Made by a program: the position numbers and the translations under genes. A DNA stretch of 64,000 bases, from NCBI GenBank assembly GCA_030280995.1, contig JASXTE010000010.1, forward strand, positions 27,706,823 to 27,770,822, given 5' to 3'. The notes under the pieces are model-generated. The model saw nothing but the letters and a program-made list of their open reading frames with translations. It was not told the DNA's origin and did not search any database. This document shows positions 12,701 to 22,433 of this stretch, one piece after another (position 1 is the stretch's first letter; each line of letters begins with the position of its first letter). The DNA is from Hemileia vastatrix. Lineage: Eukaryota > Basidiomycota > Pucciniomycetes > Pucciniales > Zaghouaniaceae.

Positions 12701-15157
12701 TGGTGCCTTAAGAGGGGTAATAAAAATTGAGTTATCCTCAATGTTCTTTATGATCTCAGCATCTTCAACTGTAGATAAAGCATTATTATTAATATCAATA
12801 GTATTTAAATAATGAATATCCTCTTCCAGCATCAAGATTTCTTGTTGAGATTCATATGAAATATTGCTGGCACAATCACTTGATGTATCATCCAGTGCTA
12901 CTGTGTCATCAGCATGCTCCTCTGTTTGTTCTACAAGATTTATCTTATTGTCACAAACATGGCCTTTCTTCCAAGGCTTTTTGCACTTTAAGCAAGTGTT
13001 TGATGCATACTTCTTTGGTGCAACAGTGGCAGAAGGTTTACCAACCTTTTCCAGAGGTTTCTGTTGGTAAGTGGAGGGTTTCTCCAAAGGGGTCCTAGGA
13101 ATGAATCTTATGGCATCATACTTATTGTTTAGAAGGATCTCATTGCAAGTATTAATGAAAGAAGAGGGTTCTTTGGAGAACTCAGTCATAGCCACTAGCA
13201 AGTCTCTCAGAGACATTGGTAATTTATAAAGGATCCTGTCCTTCCATAAATCAAACTCCATATTTGGGTCAATTTCCCTTAAGATTTTTACAAGTTTCAT
13301 TAAAAACTCAATAGGTTTATCAGTAGAAGAGCTATATCTAGTTTCCTCATACTGCCTTTGTTGAGCCATTCTGAACTTGGATCCACCAAATTGTGCTTTA
13401 ATTAATTTCTTCCAATCATCCCATGAGTATTTATTCCCATCCAGGAGAACAGATTCATACCACATTAGGGCAACATTAGTGAACAAAGAAATTAACTTGG
13501 ACACAATTTTCTCATCTGGGAGTTTGTAAGAATTTTTTAAGTTATCAATTCTGCAAATAAATTGTTGCCAATCAGAGGAAGAATCACCATCAATTGTAGG
13601 ATATTGGTCAAATTTTGGCCAATTCTTTTGATTTGAAGGAGTCTCCTTAGTACTAGCTTGTTTCTGAGTAAGAAGCAGCTGTAATTTCTCTAATTGGGCT
13701 GAAATCTCATTGTTTAATCCTTCTGTTGCAGATCCTGGTGCATCATCAGTCTTTGATGGAAACTCAGTGTTATCAACAGGTATTTCTGGAGCTATTTTTA
13801 CTTTAGATGAACTAGCCACAGGTAATATTTGAGCATCCTGCACTATATGTTCCTTCACAGAAATGTCATAATATTTCTGGTCATTCAACAATGAGTTCAA
13901 TTTTTCTTCAATGGTTGTTAGTCTTGTTTTCATTCTTGGAAGACTAGATAAACTCTCATTGATAGTTGCAAAAAATAACTGATTTTTCTTTTGAAAAGAT
14001 AAATAATGGTCATTCAATCTTTTCAGATTTATCTTATCTATCTCCACCTCCTGGCAACAGGCAGATACAGTATGTTTTAGTTTAGACAAATCATTTTTTA
14101 TATTTTGTCATAAAGCAAATTTCTTTTCATGGGTTGCTTTGTAATGAGACAATTCATCAGAGACTCTCTGTGATTCACTTCTTAATGCTTGATAACCCTG
14201 ATCAGTTAACAAGCTATTATATCTCTTGGTCAATTGCCTATTGTTCATTATATGATTTTGTTTGGCAATAATATCTCTCAAGTACTCATCATTAATCCTT
14301 GCTACATCTGGAGTGTTTCTCAATAAGGAAACTGAGTAACTTTCCAGACTCTCATAGAACTCGGGGTCAAGAGTTTCATCAATTACAGCCCTATCAGGGT
14401 TAATCATTGAGGTAGCAATTAAAAGTAATGGATTAGATACATGAGTTATCTGTCTACTGCTCCCAGCCTCTACTGGTCTCAAGGTGTCTTCTTCCCTCTC
14501 AGATTTACCTGAAAGAACAGAATCAGCCACAAGAAAAGGCACTTGAGATTCAATAGAGGGACGTACCAGGGTTTGCTGGGTATCACCATATTGGGCTTTC
14601 TTTTTCTTTTGCCTCCTTGATAGGGGTGGGGAGGTGTGGGGTTGACCTGGTTGGGCCTTGACGGACCTGGCTGAGGTAACTGATGCTGATTTTGAGACAG
14701 GTAGTCCCACTTCCACTTGGACACTTCCACCTTTTCTTGGGACTGGGGAGTCAATTGTTGTTGATCCCAGGGAGGAAGAGGTTTCTTCTTCTCTTGAAGA
14801 AAGGTATCTATTCTTCTCACCTTTTCTTCCAGAGCATCTACCCTTGCCTTTAGTCTCAAGTTTTCGGTCCTCAGCTCCTTTATGTGAGTTGACAGATTTT
14901 TTACCTGTTGAGACAATGGCATCTTTTTTATCCTGAAGCCTTTTGGAAGCTCTTCTGGTGGGTTTATCATAGGCTTCTGATCCTGAGTTGTGTCCACTAG
15001 TATTTCTACTTCTTCCATCTCTACATCCTGTTTGGGGCAAGGATTTATTAGTCTGAGAAATTCTTCTTGTTAAAGGAGAACTTACAGAATTAGGCTCATT
15101 ATAATAAATCAAGTCTAGTTCTTCTTCACGTGCAGCAGAACCACTTTGGTCAGTCAT
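9796..15157 (-). pseudogene. A2 gag-pol polyprotein remnant, integrase deleted
   Basis: Read on the minus strand from ATG at 15157. Gag 5' part (15157-14108) ends at a TGA that is Trp in A1; the next frame (14089-11660) carries coiled coil, capsid-like part, zinc knuckle CLKCKKPWKKGHVC, protease with DSGARG (one changed residue against DSGAGG in A1) and the first half of reverse transcriptase. The YIDD catalytic motif is in 11644-11324 and RNase H plus N-terminal integrase in 11221-10157. Near 10020-10050 the integrase jumps from the SDRDP region directly to the KPYTCNSD region: several hundred bases with the rest of the catalytic core are missing compared with A1. The chromodomain-like end follows to 9796. 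Confidence 0.92.
14479..15018 (-). CDS. Overlapping +1-frame coiled-coil protein of A2
   Basis: Intact 179-codon frame inside gag, +1 relative to it, starting at ATG 15018. It has an acidic start (MEEVEILVD), a basic LPKGFRIKKMPLSQQ block, a regular Leu/Lys/Glu heptad region (about residues 38-78) likely to form a coiled coil, a Trp-Lys-Trp-Asp-Tyr-Leu segment and a Pro/Lys-rich tail. The matching frame in B1 and B2 encodes a closely similar protein although the gag frame diverges more, which argues for real coding. No known domain is recognised; expression by leaky scanning or splicing is inference. Confidence 0.6.
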   Translation of the reverse strand: MEEVEILVDTTQDQKPMINPPEELPKGFRIKKMPLSQQVKNLSTHIKELRTENLRLKARVDALEEKVRRIDTFLQEKKKPLPPWDQQQLTPQSQEKVEVSKWKWDYLSQNQHQLPQPGPSRPNQVNPTPPHPYQGGKRKRKPNMVIPSKPWYVPLLNLKCLFLWLILFFQVNLRGKKTP

Positions 15158-16144
15158 TTTAAGATTTTTCTGAAATGAAGAAAAGAGACAATAAGATTAA
15201 TTAGTCTTTATTTTTGATTTTTATTTAAAAAAAATAAAATAAGTAAAAAAAAATCTTTTTGCGGATAAAAATCAACTAAATAAAATTTATTTATTAATGT
15301 AAAAAATAATTTAAAACCATGATTATAATATAATCAACTGTAGAAATAAATTAAAATTTTTATTAATAATTTTAATTAATTATTTTCAGGATTTGAATCA
15401 ACTAATTTATTACCAGGACTTAATGTCAACTGAAGTAATTAAATATGAATCTTTATTAATTAGAAATTTTTTATTAAACTGATCACTTAACTACCAGGAC
15501 TTAATGTCAACTGAAGTAATTAAATATGAGTTTTATTAATTAAAAAAATATATTGAACTACCAGGACTCAAGTTCAACTGAAGTAATTAAATATGAATTA
15601 TTTATTAATTAAAAAAATATATTATTGTCAGGACAATTTGTCAACTGGAACAATTAAAATTTAAATTAATCAGGACAAATTTCAACTGAAAAATTATAAT
15701 AATTAATATTAAAATATAATTATTTTATTACTTCTGGGACTAAAAACACTTATTGCTCTATTATGGTCAACCAGGAAAAATAAAAAAAATATAATAATAA
15801 AAATAAATTCCAAATTACCACACCTCCCCCTGTAAAATGAGCAAATTAGTGCCACTTACAGAGTGCTGAGTAAAAGGAAATACGTAGCAAATGAAGAGTG
15901 AAGAGTAACCCACAAATAGTAATGTCAATAATTACCATGATATATACGAAGTTTAGTCAATATATGAACCTATTTTTGGAGCGCGGTTCGATTCCCGTTT
16001 GCAGCAAAATTTTTTGTCACGTGACATATGACATTCGTCGTTTTCATCGCTTTCTCGTCTTTACAGGTACTCGAACGCCAATGGTCCCTTCAATTATGCC
16101 GTCAAATCACAATGCACCATCGATAATTTGGGAAGGCCCTCAAT
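15158..16144 (-). other. A2 leader with tandem repeats and splice acceptor
   Basis: About 1 kb between 5' LTR and gag. It contains three to four degenerate tandem units (about 15412-15680) built on ACCAGGACTTAATGTCAACTG, a conserved leader block at 15731-15778 shared with B1 and B2, and, just before the gag ATG, a polypyrimidine stretch ending TTCATTTCAG (acceptor boundary near 15170 on the minus strand). This layout suggests a leader intron, though no donor was proved. Confidence 0.55.
15979..16006 (+). other. tRNA T-arm-like fragment in A2 leader
   Basis: GCGGTTCGATTCCCGTTTGC contains the exact B-box/T-arm consensus GGTTCGATTCC, and a T run follows at about 16010. No matching 5' half (A box, acceptor strand) is found upstream, so this is a fragment or a retained tRNA-complementary stretch, not a tRNA gene. 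Confidence 0.4.
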
Positions 16145-16934
16145 CGTCAAGGGGTACTTTTGGTCTAGAAGCTTTGTTTGAGGTTTTCACGGGATTTTTA
16201 AAGGTTAAAAGTCTCTCAACAAAAAGGTACGTATTTCTAAAATCAATTTGATTAATTCACTCAAATATAAGAGGTAGATTTAAGATATCAATATAAATTA
16301 TAGATTAGAATTACGATGTTGTAAATACTAAAGTTATAAAATATAGAAATAAATGTAGTGTTGTAAATGTAATAGTAATGTAAGTGATAAAAAAATGATT
16401 TGAAAAGCACAAAGTAAGAGGCCTTTTATAGGCAAAACATGAGGGAATAAAATATATGGAATTTACACCATATATTGTAAGCATGTGAGAAAAAGAATGA
16501 CTGTAAGGAGTACATATATGACACAAGAATTAAATATACTGGTACGTCAACAAGGACATCAAATTTATTAGCAATAAAGTTTGAGTTCTTTGGACTGTCA
16601 CAATTAATTACACAATAATTAATTAATTATATTACTTTCACGGGATTCCAGATCTCTCACTGAGGTAATATAATTGTTTTAAAGTTTTTTTATTATAATT
16701 TTATTATTAAATTCTATTCCCATTGACTTATACCATTGAGCATGGTGTTAGGGAGTAAAATTGTAAGGGACATTTTATTTACACTAATTAATTATACTAC
16801 TTATTGTACTTAACTAGTTAATTGTAAGTAATGCTTAAGTAGATAATTAATTATTAGTAAGAAAAAGGGGCATGGCTTCAACTCAGTAAAATAATTAATT
16901 ATTTTACTCGTTAAGTCTAGTAGCCTGGCTGACA
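16145..16934 (-). repeat. A2 5' LTR
   Basis: Partner of 8972-9762. The inner end reads CGTCAAGGGG where the 3' LTR has TGTCAAGGGG, a single terminal change. The 18-20 bases inside this end (GGGAAGGCCCTCAAT on the plus strand) are similar to those beside the B1 and B2 5' LTRs and are the candidate primer-binding region. Confidence 0.92.
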
Positions 16935-17683
16935 CTTTCCCTCATCTTACTGCCTCCTAAACAAAGAAAGTCAGCCTATTTTATCAAAAATGTATATGAG
17001 AAAACTCTTGTTCCTTTTCTTAAGAAAAAAGACACCCAACATATCCTAATGTTAATCAAAGACAATGCCCCTGTGCACAAAGCCCTGGCATCACAAATTT
17101 TCCAAGAAGAACATAAAATTAAGAAGATAGTCTGGCCAGCTCAATCTCCTGACCTCAATCCTATTGAAAATGTCTAGAAAGCTCTCAAATGTGATGTGCA
17201 AGAGAAATACCAGCCTAAAAATGTGACTGAAATGCAACAAGCATTAAAACAAGCTTGGGACAACTATCCAATAACTCAATTAGAAAATTTAGTTAACTCA
17301 ATGCCTTTGAGGATGAAAATGGTCATTGATAACCATGGAGGATCAACTTGTCAGTAGCTTACAGGAGTGGAGGAGAGGGGAGGGGACTTATTTTATTTTT
17401 GAAAATTTTATATTTAAATATTTTTTTTTTTGAAATTTCCTTTTGGGGAGACATTCTATAATGTCTGGGCTATCTAATGGTATGTATTTCATCTGGCCAA
17501 AAAATTATTTATGGTAGCTGAAAAATTTGCTTTTTGGATTTCCATTTAATTTTTATGTTATCATAGTGTTTTTGTACTTATATATGATTATCTTGATTAG
17601 AAACATGCTTTTGAACCAGAATACAATACTAGAAGTTTTTCTGAGAAATATTGAGTGAGTGACATCATAAAAAGACCATTCAC

Positions 17684-17705
17684 AGACTTTTGGTAGGGCA
17701 CTGTA
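17684..17705. repeat. Right terminal inverted repeat of the Tc1/mariner element
   Basis: Outward on the minus strand it starts TACAGTGCCCTACCAAAAGT, the typical beginning of Tc1/mariner ends (TA target plus CAGTGCCC). The internal boundary is not defined because the left repeat has decayed. Confidence 0.65.
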
Positions 17706-17713
17706 CATTCTCT

Positions 17714-18015
17714 AAGAAAAGGAAGTGCAAGGAAAATAAGTGCGAGACAAGTAAGTGTAAGGAAAATCATTTGCGACCATGAGAATTTTTTTTTTCAAAA
17801 AAAAATTGTGAAAAAACAGGAAAAAACAAGAAATGAAATAAAAAATCATTTTCTAGAGAAAAAAGATAAAAAACAAAACTTTCCATGGTTGCAAGATATT
17901 TTTCTTACACTTATTTTTCTCACATATTTTTTTTGCTCATATTTTCCTTACACGTATTTTTCTCGCACGTATTTTTCTGGCACGTATTTTTCTCAAACAT
18001 ATTTTTCTATCCTTA
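17714..18015. repeat. Foldback repeat with short tandem arms
   Basis: The left arm (about 17714-17795) carries GTGCAAGGAAAATAAGTGCG, AAGTGTAAGGAAAAT and TTGCGACCATG; the right arm (about 17881-18015) carries their complements in reverse order, CATGGTTGCAAG, ATTTTTCTTACACTT and CTCGCACGTATTTTT, the last repeated about five times as a 15-16-bp unit. The centre is A/T homopolymer. The transcript or single strand could fold into a long hairpin, as in foldback or MITE-like elements. No coding capacity is supported. Confidence 0.6.
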
Positions 18016-18781
18016 TGTCTCTCCCTACAATATCCCCAAGCCGCGCTGAATATCCCCATAAGGGATATCTTACTTGGTGCGTAGTGCTTTCCGCTACGTC
18101 GGCTGTTTGCACGTGGTGTGATGGATTCGCAAAATCCTCCGCAGTTTGCACGTGGTGTCAGCTGACCTAAATTCATGATTTTGGCTGGGGATGGGATGCA
18201 AAACAACCGCAAGCTTTCCAGGATTAGCTGTATCTGTTGCAACGGCTGGAGATGCTCTTAGAAATAATGAAACCTGGCACTTCTGACAAGTAATGAATGA
18301 GACACATGATCTGTTTGCGTCTCTCGAGAATATTATGTGACTTGCCCAAACTTTTATGGCCGGCAGCTTACATTAGTGAGGATAGTTTGTTTGGCGTTTA
18401 CTTTTTGATCACTAGTGGTATACGAAAACCGAACTCAAAGTACATAGTGTGGTAACACCATAACATTTCTCACTATAACATAATCTTGGCAGAATATTTA
18501 TTTACCTTTAATCTTAGCTCTGAGTATCATCACTGAAAAGTGAATTAACCGTCACAAATTAACAGTTAGAAAAAAACTTTATTATTTATTCCGTCGGATC
18601 GCGCACCTCTTGAGCCTGAAACTGCAAAAGAAAAGGTTTCGATTATAGAATATCTAACAAAAAGTTATTCATACTTAAACAACTTATATGGCATAATTAT
18701 GGAAGGGTTTTTTGTATTTCACTTTTCCTGACTTTAATAACACCCATTCTCCTAGTCTCTTTCATAGAGAAAGAAAAAAAA
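18016..18781. other. Intergenic region upstream of the host gene
   Basis: Unique-looking sequence with a duplicated GTTTGCACGTGGTGT (about 18108 and 18144) and a palindromic ATCCCCATAAGGGATAT near 18053. It presumably holds the promoter and perhaps an upstream exon of the gene at 18782, but I could not define either. Confidence 0.45.
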
Positions 18782-21611
18782 ATGAAAATTGCAATTCTTA
18801 AACGAATTTATATAGGATACAATTTGTTGAATACACTCCGAATTTTGATATTTGCAAAACTATTACAAAGATCAGGAAGCATTTCGAATCCCATGAACGA
18901 TAATGACCTAGTTAAATCCTTTCCAATACTTGATAAAGACTTATCAATCCTTTCACCTGATATTGATTGGGAGTTAAATTTCAATGGATACTCACCTATT
19001 GGGGGTGTAGAATCTATAGACAAACAACATTCAAGTGCCAATTCTAGAATACAACGAACGGCGGACTATGATTTATACTCAACAGCAAGTGATCTTGTCA
19101 GTTTTTACAAAAGAAGTTGAGAAAACATACTATCTATCTACTAATACTTGTAATGTTTACCACATTAGCAAGGCTCTCATGATACTTATGAGAGCATATT
19201 ACAATCTCGAAACCAATATTTGAGTGCAGGAAGTGCCGTTCTTCCGACATCAGGTCATGATAGATATGTTTCTACAAGTGATACTGTCAGTGTTTAGAAA
19301 AGTAGGGAAAAAAGTGGTTGTTAAGTCATTGATATCTCTCATATTTATCACTTCAGCAAGCCTATCACAGCACACATGATAACATATTAGGCACATCAAC
19401 TTACCATGCTATTACAAATCCTTACATCCACCAAAAATCCGGCTTTTACACCTATGGTTCAAACAATGATCTTGTCGGTGCTTGATATTTATTATCAGAA
19501 GAAAGACTATTATCTCTCTAATTCTTTTAATTTTTTATAACTTCAACAGGTAAATCACCCCGCATATAATAACAGAATACAGTACAATCAGGAGGCACCA
19601 TCAGTTTTACAATTGGCCCATGATAGCAGTCACCCGCTACTTATGAGCTCATATGAAGAACACATTTATCCTGAAGCATTATATTCTGAATTTGTTTGTT
19701 ATTTCTATTTTCAGTCAGTAACATCAGATAACTCAAAAATTTTTTTAGGATCCCCAATCCTCGCTCTACTCAGAATTTTATCCTTATGGCAGCAACATGA
19801 ATCTTGCGCAGGAAATGAACATTCCTGATCCTGAATTCACCCAAACAAACTCTCATATGTACTTTTTTCAAAGAGATCAAGATTTAGAAAATCAAAACCC
19901 TTCTTCCCTGCCTTCGCAAACTCCTCTAATAAACTCAAATATCGCAGATGAAACTCCTAATCAAGACAAAGGTGCAGAGAGCAAAAGACGTGGCAGAGGA
20001 AATGATTCGGAAGGCAGGTAAGAATTTTAAATACATTCTAGGTTTCTAGCATTTATAGGTGTAATATTTTCTCGTAACAAATTAATAAAACGCATGTGTT
20101 GACAGAAAAGACAAGAAAAAGGTTTCATCGGTTCCATCTGAGAATTATAATCCAACGGTTACTCAATATGATTGGGGAAATTCTCATGTCAATGGATTAT
20201 CTTCTCAATGGGTTTGTGGCTTTCATTTTTATCTAGTGAGAGAAGATTGCTTAAGTATAATTTCTAGGATGCTGGAACTAGGCCAATTACAGAACTTTCA
20301 TCATATGACAATGTGAACCTTGCACATGGAATTAATTTTCCTAATCCTCATCCTACCGAAGCAAACCCTCGTATGAATTTTGTTGAAAGATCTAAAAGGT
20401 TGAAAAATAACAACCTTTCCCCCTCGCCTTCGGAAAATCCTCTTATAAATCAAAATATCGCAAGTGATATTTCTATTCCAGATGATAGTGTAAACGAAAA
20501 ATGGATGTCCGAAAATAATTTTCAGTACAATCCAAACTCTCGTCTAATATGTTATCGATGGCTATCATATATCGGCATGACTTCAACTAGTAGAGATCTA
20601 GAGAATGATATTAATGATATGTTAAAAAAACTTCCAGCTCAATGGCAGCAAATTAGAAGACGGTCCAAGAATCCTAAAATTGCTGATCTACAAAAATGGG
20701 TCGAAGTAATTTTTCTCATGTCTGGAAGACTATTCACATATTCACCAACCAGTAAAAATTATCCAAGAGAACAAGGACCTTTTAAAATTTACCAAATTTT
20801 TCATGACGGTATTGGTACAGATTATTCTCATCTCTTGGGAGATTTGTCTGATACAGAACACGCAAAGATTGCTCAGTTTTTGATCTTTCAAGGGGTTCAG
20901 CAAATCACACACGCACTACATGGATTTGAACTTATTAAGCCTTCTAGCCCTAAAAATATAGCTGAAGTTGCTCTGTACTGGAGAGCTTATAGTACAGCGA
21001 TGAAATTGATGGAACAAGGTCTACATAGCTCTGTTGCAATATGTTGTGTTAAATATATCGAAGATTTCATACGGGCGCTGGGAAGACCATTTGACACCCC
21101 CGACAAAAAACGAGAAATACTTGAAAGGCTTATTCCTCTGATGGAGGAGTGGTTAGACATGACAAATGAAGATGAGCTGATGAAGCTCAGAAAACTACCC
21201 AAAAAATACTTACTGAGATCTAACACATATCCAGGTAGTATTTCCAATCCTCAAAGACGCCATCGATATATTTTCTATGTAAGTATTTTGAATTGGAGGG
21301 AAAACGGTGACACTACATGGAAGTTTTTTATGAAAGATGTATGGGGAATATATGAGACCATACTCATGGAGAAATATAAGGATGCACCAATATATCTTGG
21401 CTGGAATGATATGAAGAAAATAGGCTTAGATTTCTCAAATTTATTTCCGATTCAGCTCAAGAGATACATTGATTCCAATTTCGAAATTATTACTGGAAAA
21501 ACTGTAAGGATACAATTAACAAGTTTGCCTGATGTAAGATTTAAAAAATTGTCGAGAGTGCAGCTTGATAATAGGGGGATGGTCTTTGGAGAAAGACCAA
21601 AAAATAGCTAG
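18782..21611 (+). CDS. Seven-exon host gene, unknown rust-type protein with duplicated exons
   Basis: Proposed exons: 18782-19096, 19169-19285, 19357-19473, 19550-19693, 19749-20017, 20106-20211, 20268-21611; introns 55-88 nt, GT-AG, the first with a CTAAT branch-type sequence (TACTAATAC). Joined they give about 803 codons with no stop. Exons 2 and 3 are both exactly 117 nt (39 residues, each starting Gln and containing His-x-x-x-x-x-Ile-Leu); exons 1, 2, 3 and 5 end or contain Tyr-x-Tyr/Ser-Gly/Ser-x-Asn-x-Asp/Asn-Leu-like motifs; exons 5 and 7 repeat the NLAxxxNxPxP and NPSSLPSQTPLINSNIA type block. Exon 5/6 has a basic KRRGRG...RKDKKK stretch, possibly nuclear. The C-terminal 330 residues look like a helical globular domain that I do not recognise. 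The N terminus has a weak hydrophobic segment (about residues 10-28), not a clear signal peptide. The true start could lie in an upstream exon. Confidence 0.75.
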
Positions 21612-22105
21612 ATTGGAAATTTTAGTATCTGTATCTTTCATTTTAGCAGTCTTGAAAAATTTCAGTGAATTCTCATGTTTCTCCGAAAAAATGAACAAGC
21701 CTGGAGACCTAAGAATTGATGAAAGATGATTTGAAATTTTTAAGGTTGAGAATAAGAAAACTATATCGAGAGAGATAGCTTTGCTCTTGCATGAGAAAGT
21801 GTATGAAAATTTTTAAGTGAGTGAGGAGAAATTGTTAAGAAGGGCACTTGTTATGTCCCCATTTTAAATACACTTCGACACATTACAATATGATCATGGT
21901 GCTAAATTTTGAAGAAAATTACTAGCTACATTGACACCCTATTACTGATTATGTGGTTCCAAGAAAGGTAAGTTAAAAAATTGATCATGAGCTGTGTAAG
22001 AACGAATAATTATGGGTTCATATTTTCTTTCTTATTTATATACTATTTTTATATTTTCTACCGTTTTCTATAAGTAGATGTTACTTTGTTTCCATAGAAT
22101 GTTAC
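21612..22105. other. 3' flank of the host gene
   Basis: No gene seen. The region ends in GTTAC (22101-22105), the left copy of the target-site duplication of the copia element; the ancestral sequence resumes at 38962. Confidence 0.55.
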
Positions 22106-22282
22106 TGTAGCACGGTGTCAGCCTGTAGAACTCCGGAAAGAACCAGGATATATTCATTGCTTACCTGTAGCATGGTGTCAGCCTGTAGAACTCCGGAAAG
22201 AACCGGAGAACAGGAGACGCCGCGACTACAGACTATATACATTCACACACATAACTAAGTACATAGTCCTAGTGACTTAACA
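22106..22282 (-). repeat. Copia 3' LTR
   Basis: 177 bp, TGTTAAGTCA to GTGCTACA on the minus strand. It contains an internal direct repeat of about 39 bp (TGTAGCACGGTGTCAGCC and following) separated by about 22 bp. A purine tract (GGGGGGGA on the minus strand, 22283-22290) precedes it. Confidence 0.93.
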
Positions 22283-22433
22283 TCCCCCCCACTTAGTTAT
22301 GAAAAAATATTCTGATATCCCCCCCCATGCAAACATAACCAACTCCAAAGTGAAAAAATATAATAAAAAAGAAATGAAAAAAGAATAAGAGAAATAAAAG
22401 AAAAAAAAATAAGAGGAAAGAGATATAACCCCA

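Larger units (their letters stand above)
8972..16934 (-). mobile_element. Complete gypsy element A2 with target duplication
   Basis: A full gypsy chromovirus on the minus strand: 5' LTR 16145-16934, leader 15158-16144, gag-pol 9796-15157, purine tract 9763-9774, 3' LTR 8972-9762. Both ends are flanked by CTTTC (8967-8971 and 16935-16939), proving a single insertion, here into a Tc1/mariner transposase. The integrase is partly deleted, so this copy could not integrate unaided. The LTRs are nearly the same length (791 and 790 bp) and differ at few positions. Confidence 0.95.
8411..17357 (+). pseudogene. Tc1-type transposase, broken and split
   Basis: The frame begins with a helix-turn-helix region (about 8440-8580), then a DDE domain. 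The first Asp is in FSDESS (8814-8816); MVWGAFF follows just before the A2 insertion. In the right part the second Asp is in KDNAPVHK (17061-17063) and the Glu in SPDLNPIEN (17166-17168). The spacing is 34 residues between second Asp and Glu, i.e. DD34E, the Tc1 signature. In-frame stops occur after LSDIVSS, near 8900 and at 17175 (the Trp of the usual NPIENxW). It cannot give a full transposase, quite apart from the 8-kb insertion. Confidence 0.88.
8411..17705 (+). mobile_element. Tc1/mariner DNA transposon, split by gypsy A2
   Basis: Two pieces (about 8411-8971 and 16940-17705) join in one transposase frame when A2 and one CTTTC duplication are removed. The right end reads TTTTGGTAGGGCACTG followed by TA at 17704-17705, the usual form of a Tc1-type terminal inverted repeat with a TA target. 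The left repeat is not clearly recognisable, so the left boundary is uncertain. Confidence 0.8.

Noticed and set aside
12297..13098. Opposite-strand ORFs in A2 (12297-12560, 12856-13098)
   Set aside because: They are mirror frames of the protease and gag regions, with no motif; the equivalent mirror frame in A1 (2660-2923) reflects only the coding strand's codon pattern.
15979..16006. A complete tRNA gene
   Set aside because: There is no A box, D-arm or 5' acceptor strand in the 90 bases upstream.
17808..18170. A 120-codon ORF over the foldback repeat
   Set aside because: It is a translation of the short tandem units and homopolymers, with no plausible start context.
18723..18781. An upstream exon with signal peptide for the host gene
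   Set aside because: The short ATG frame at about 18703 stops after about ten codons, and no convincing donor/acceptor pair was found upstream of 18782.
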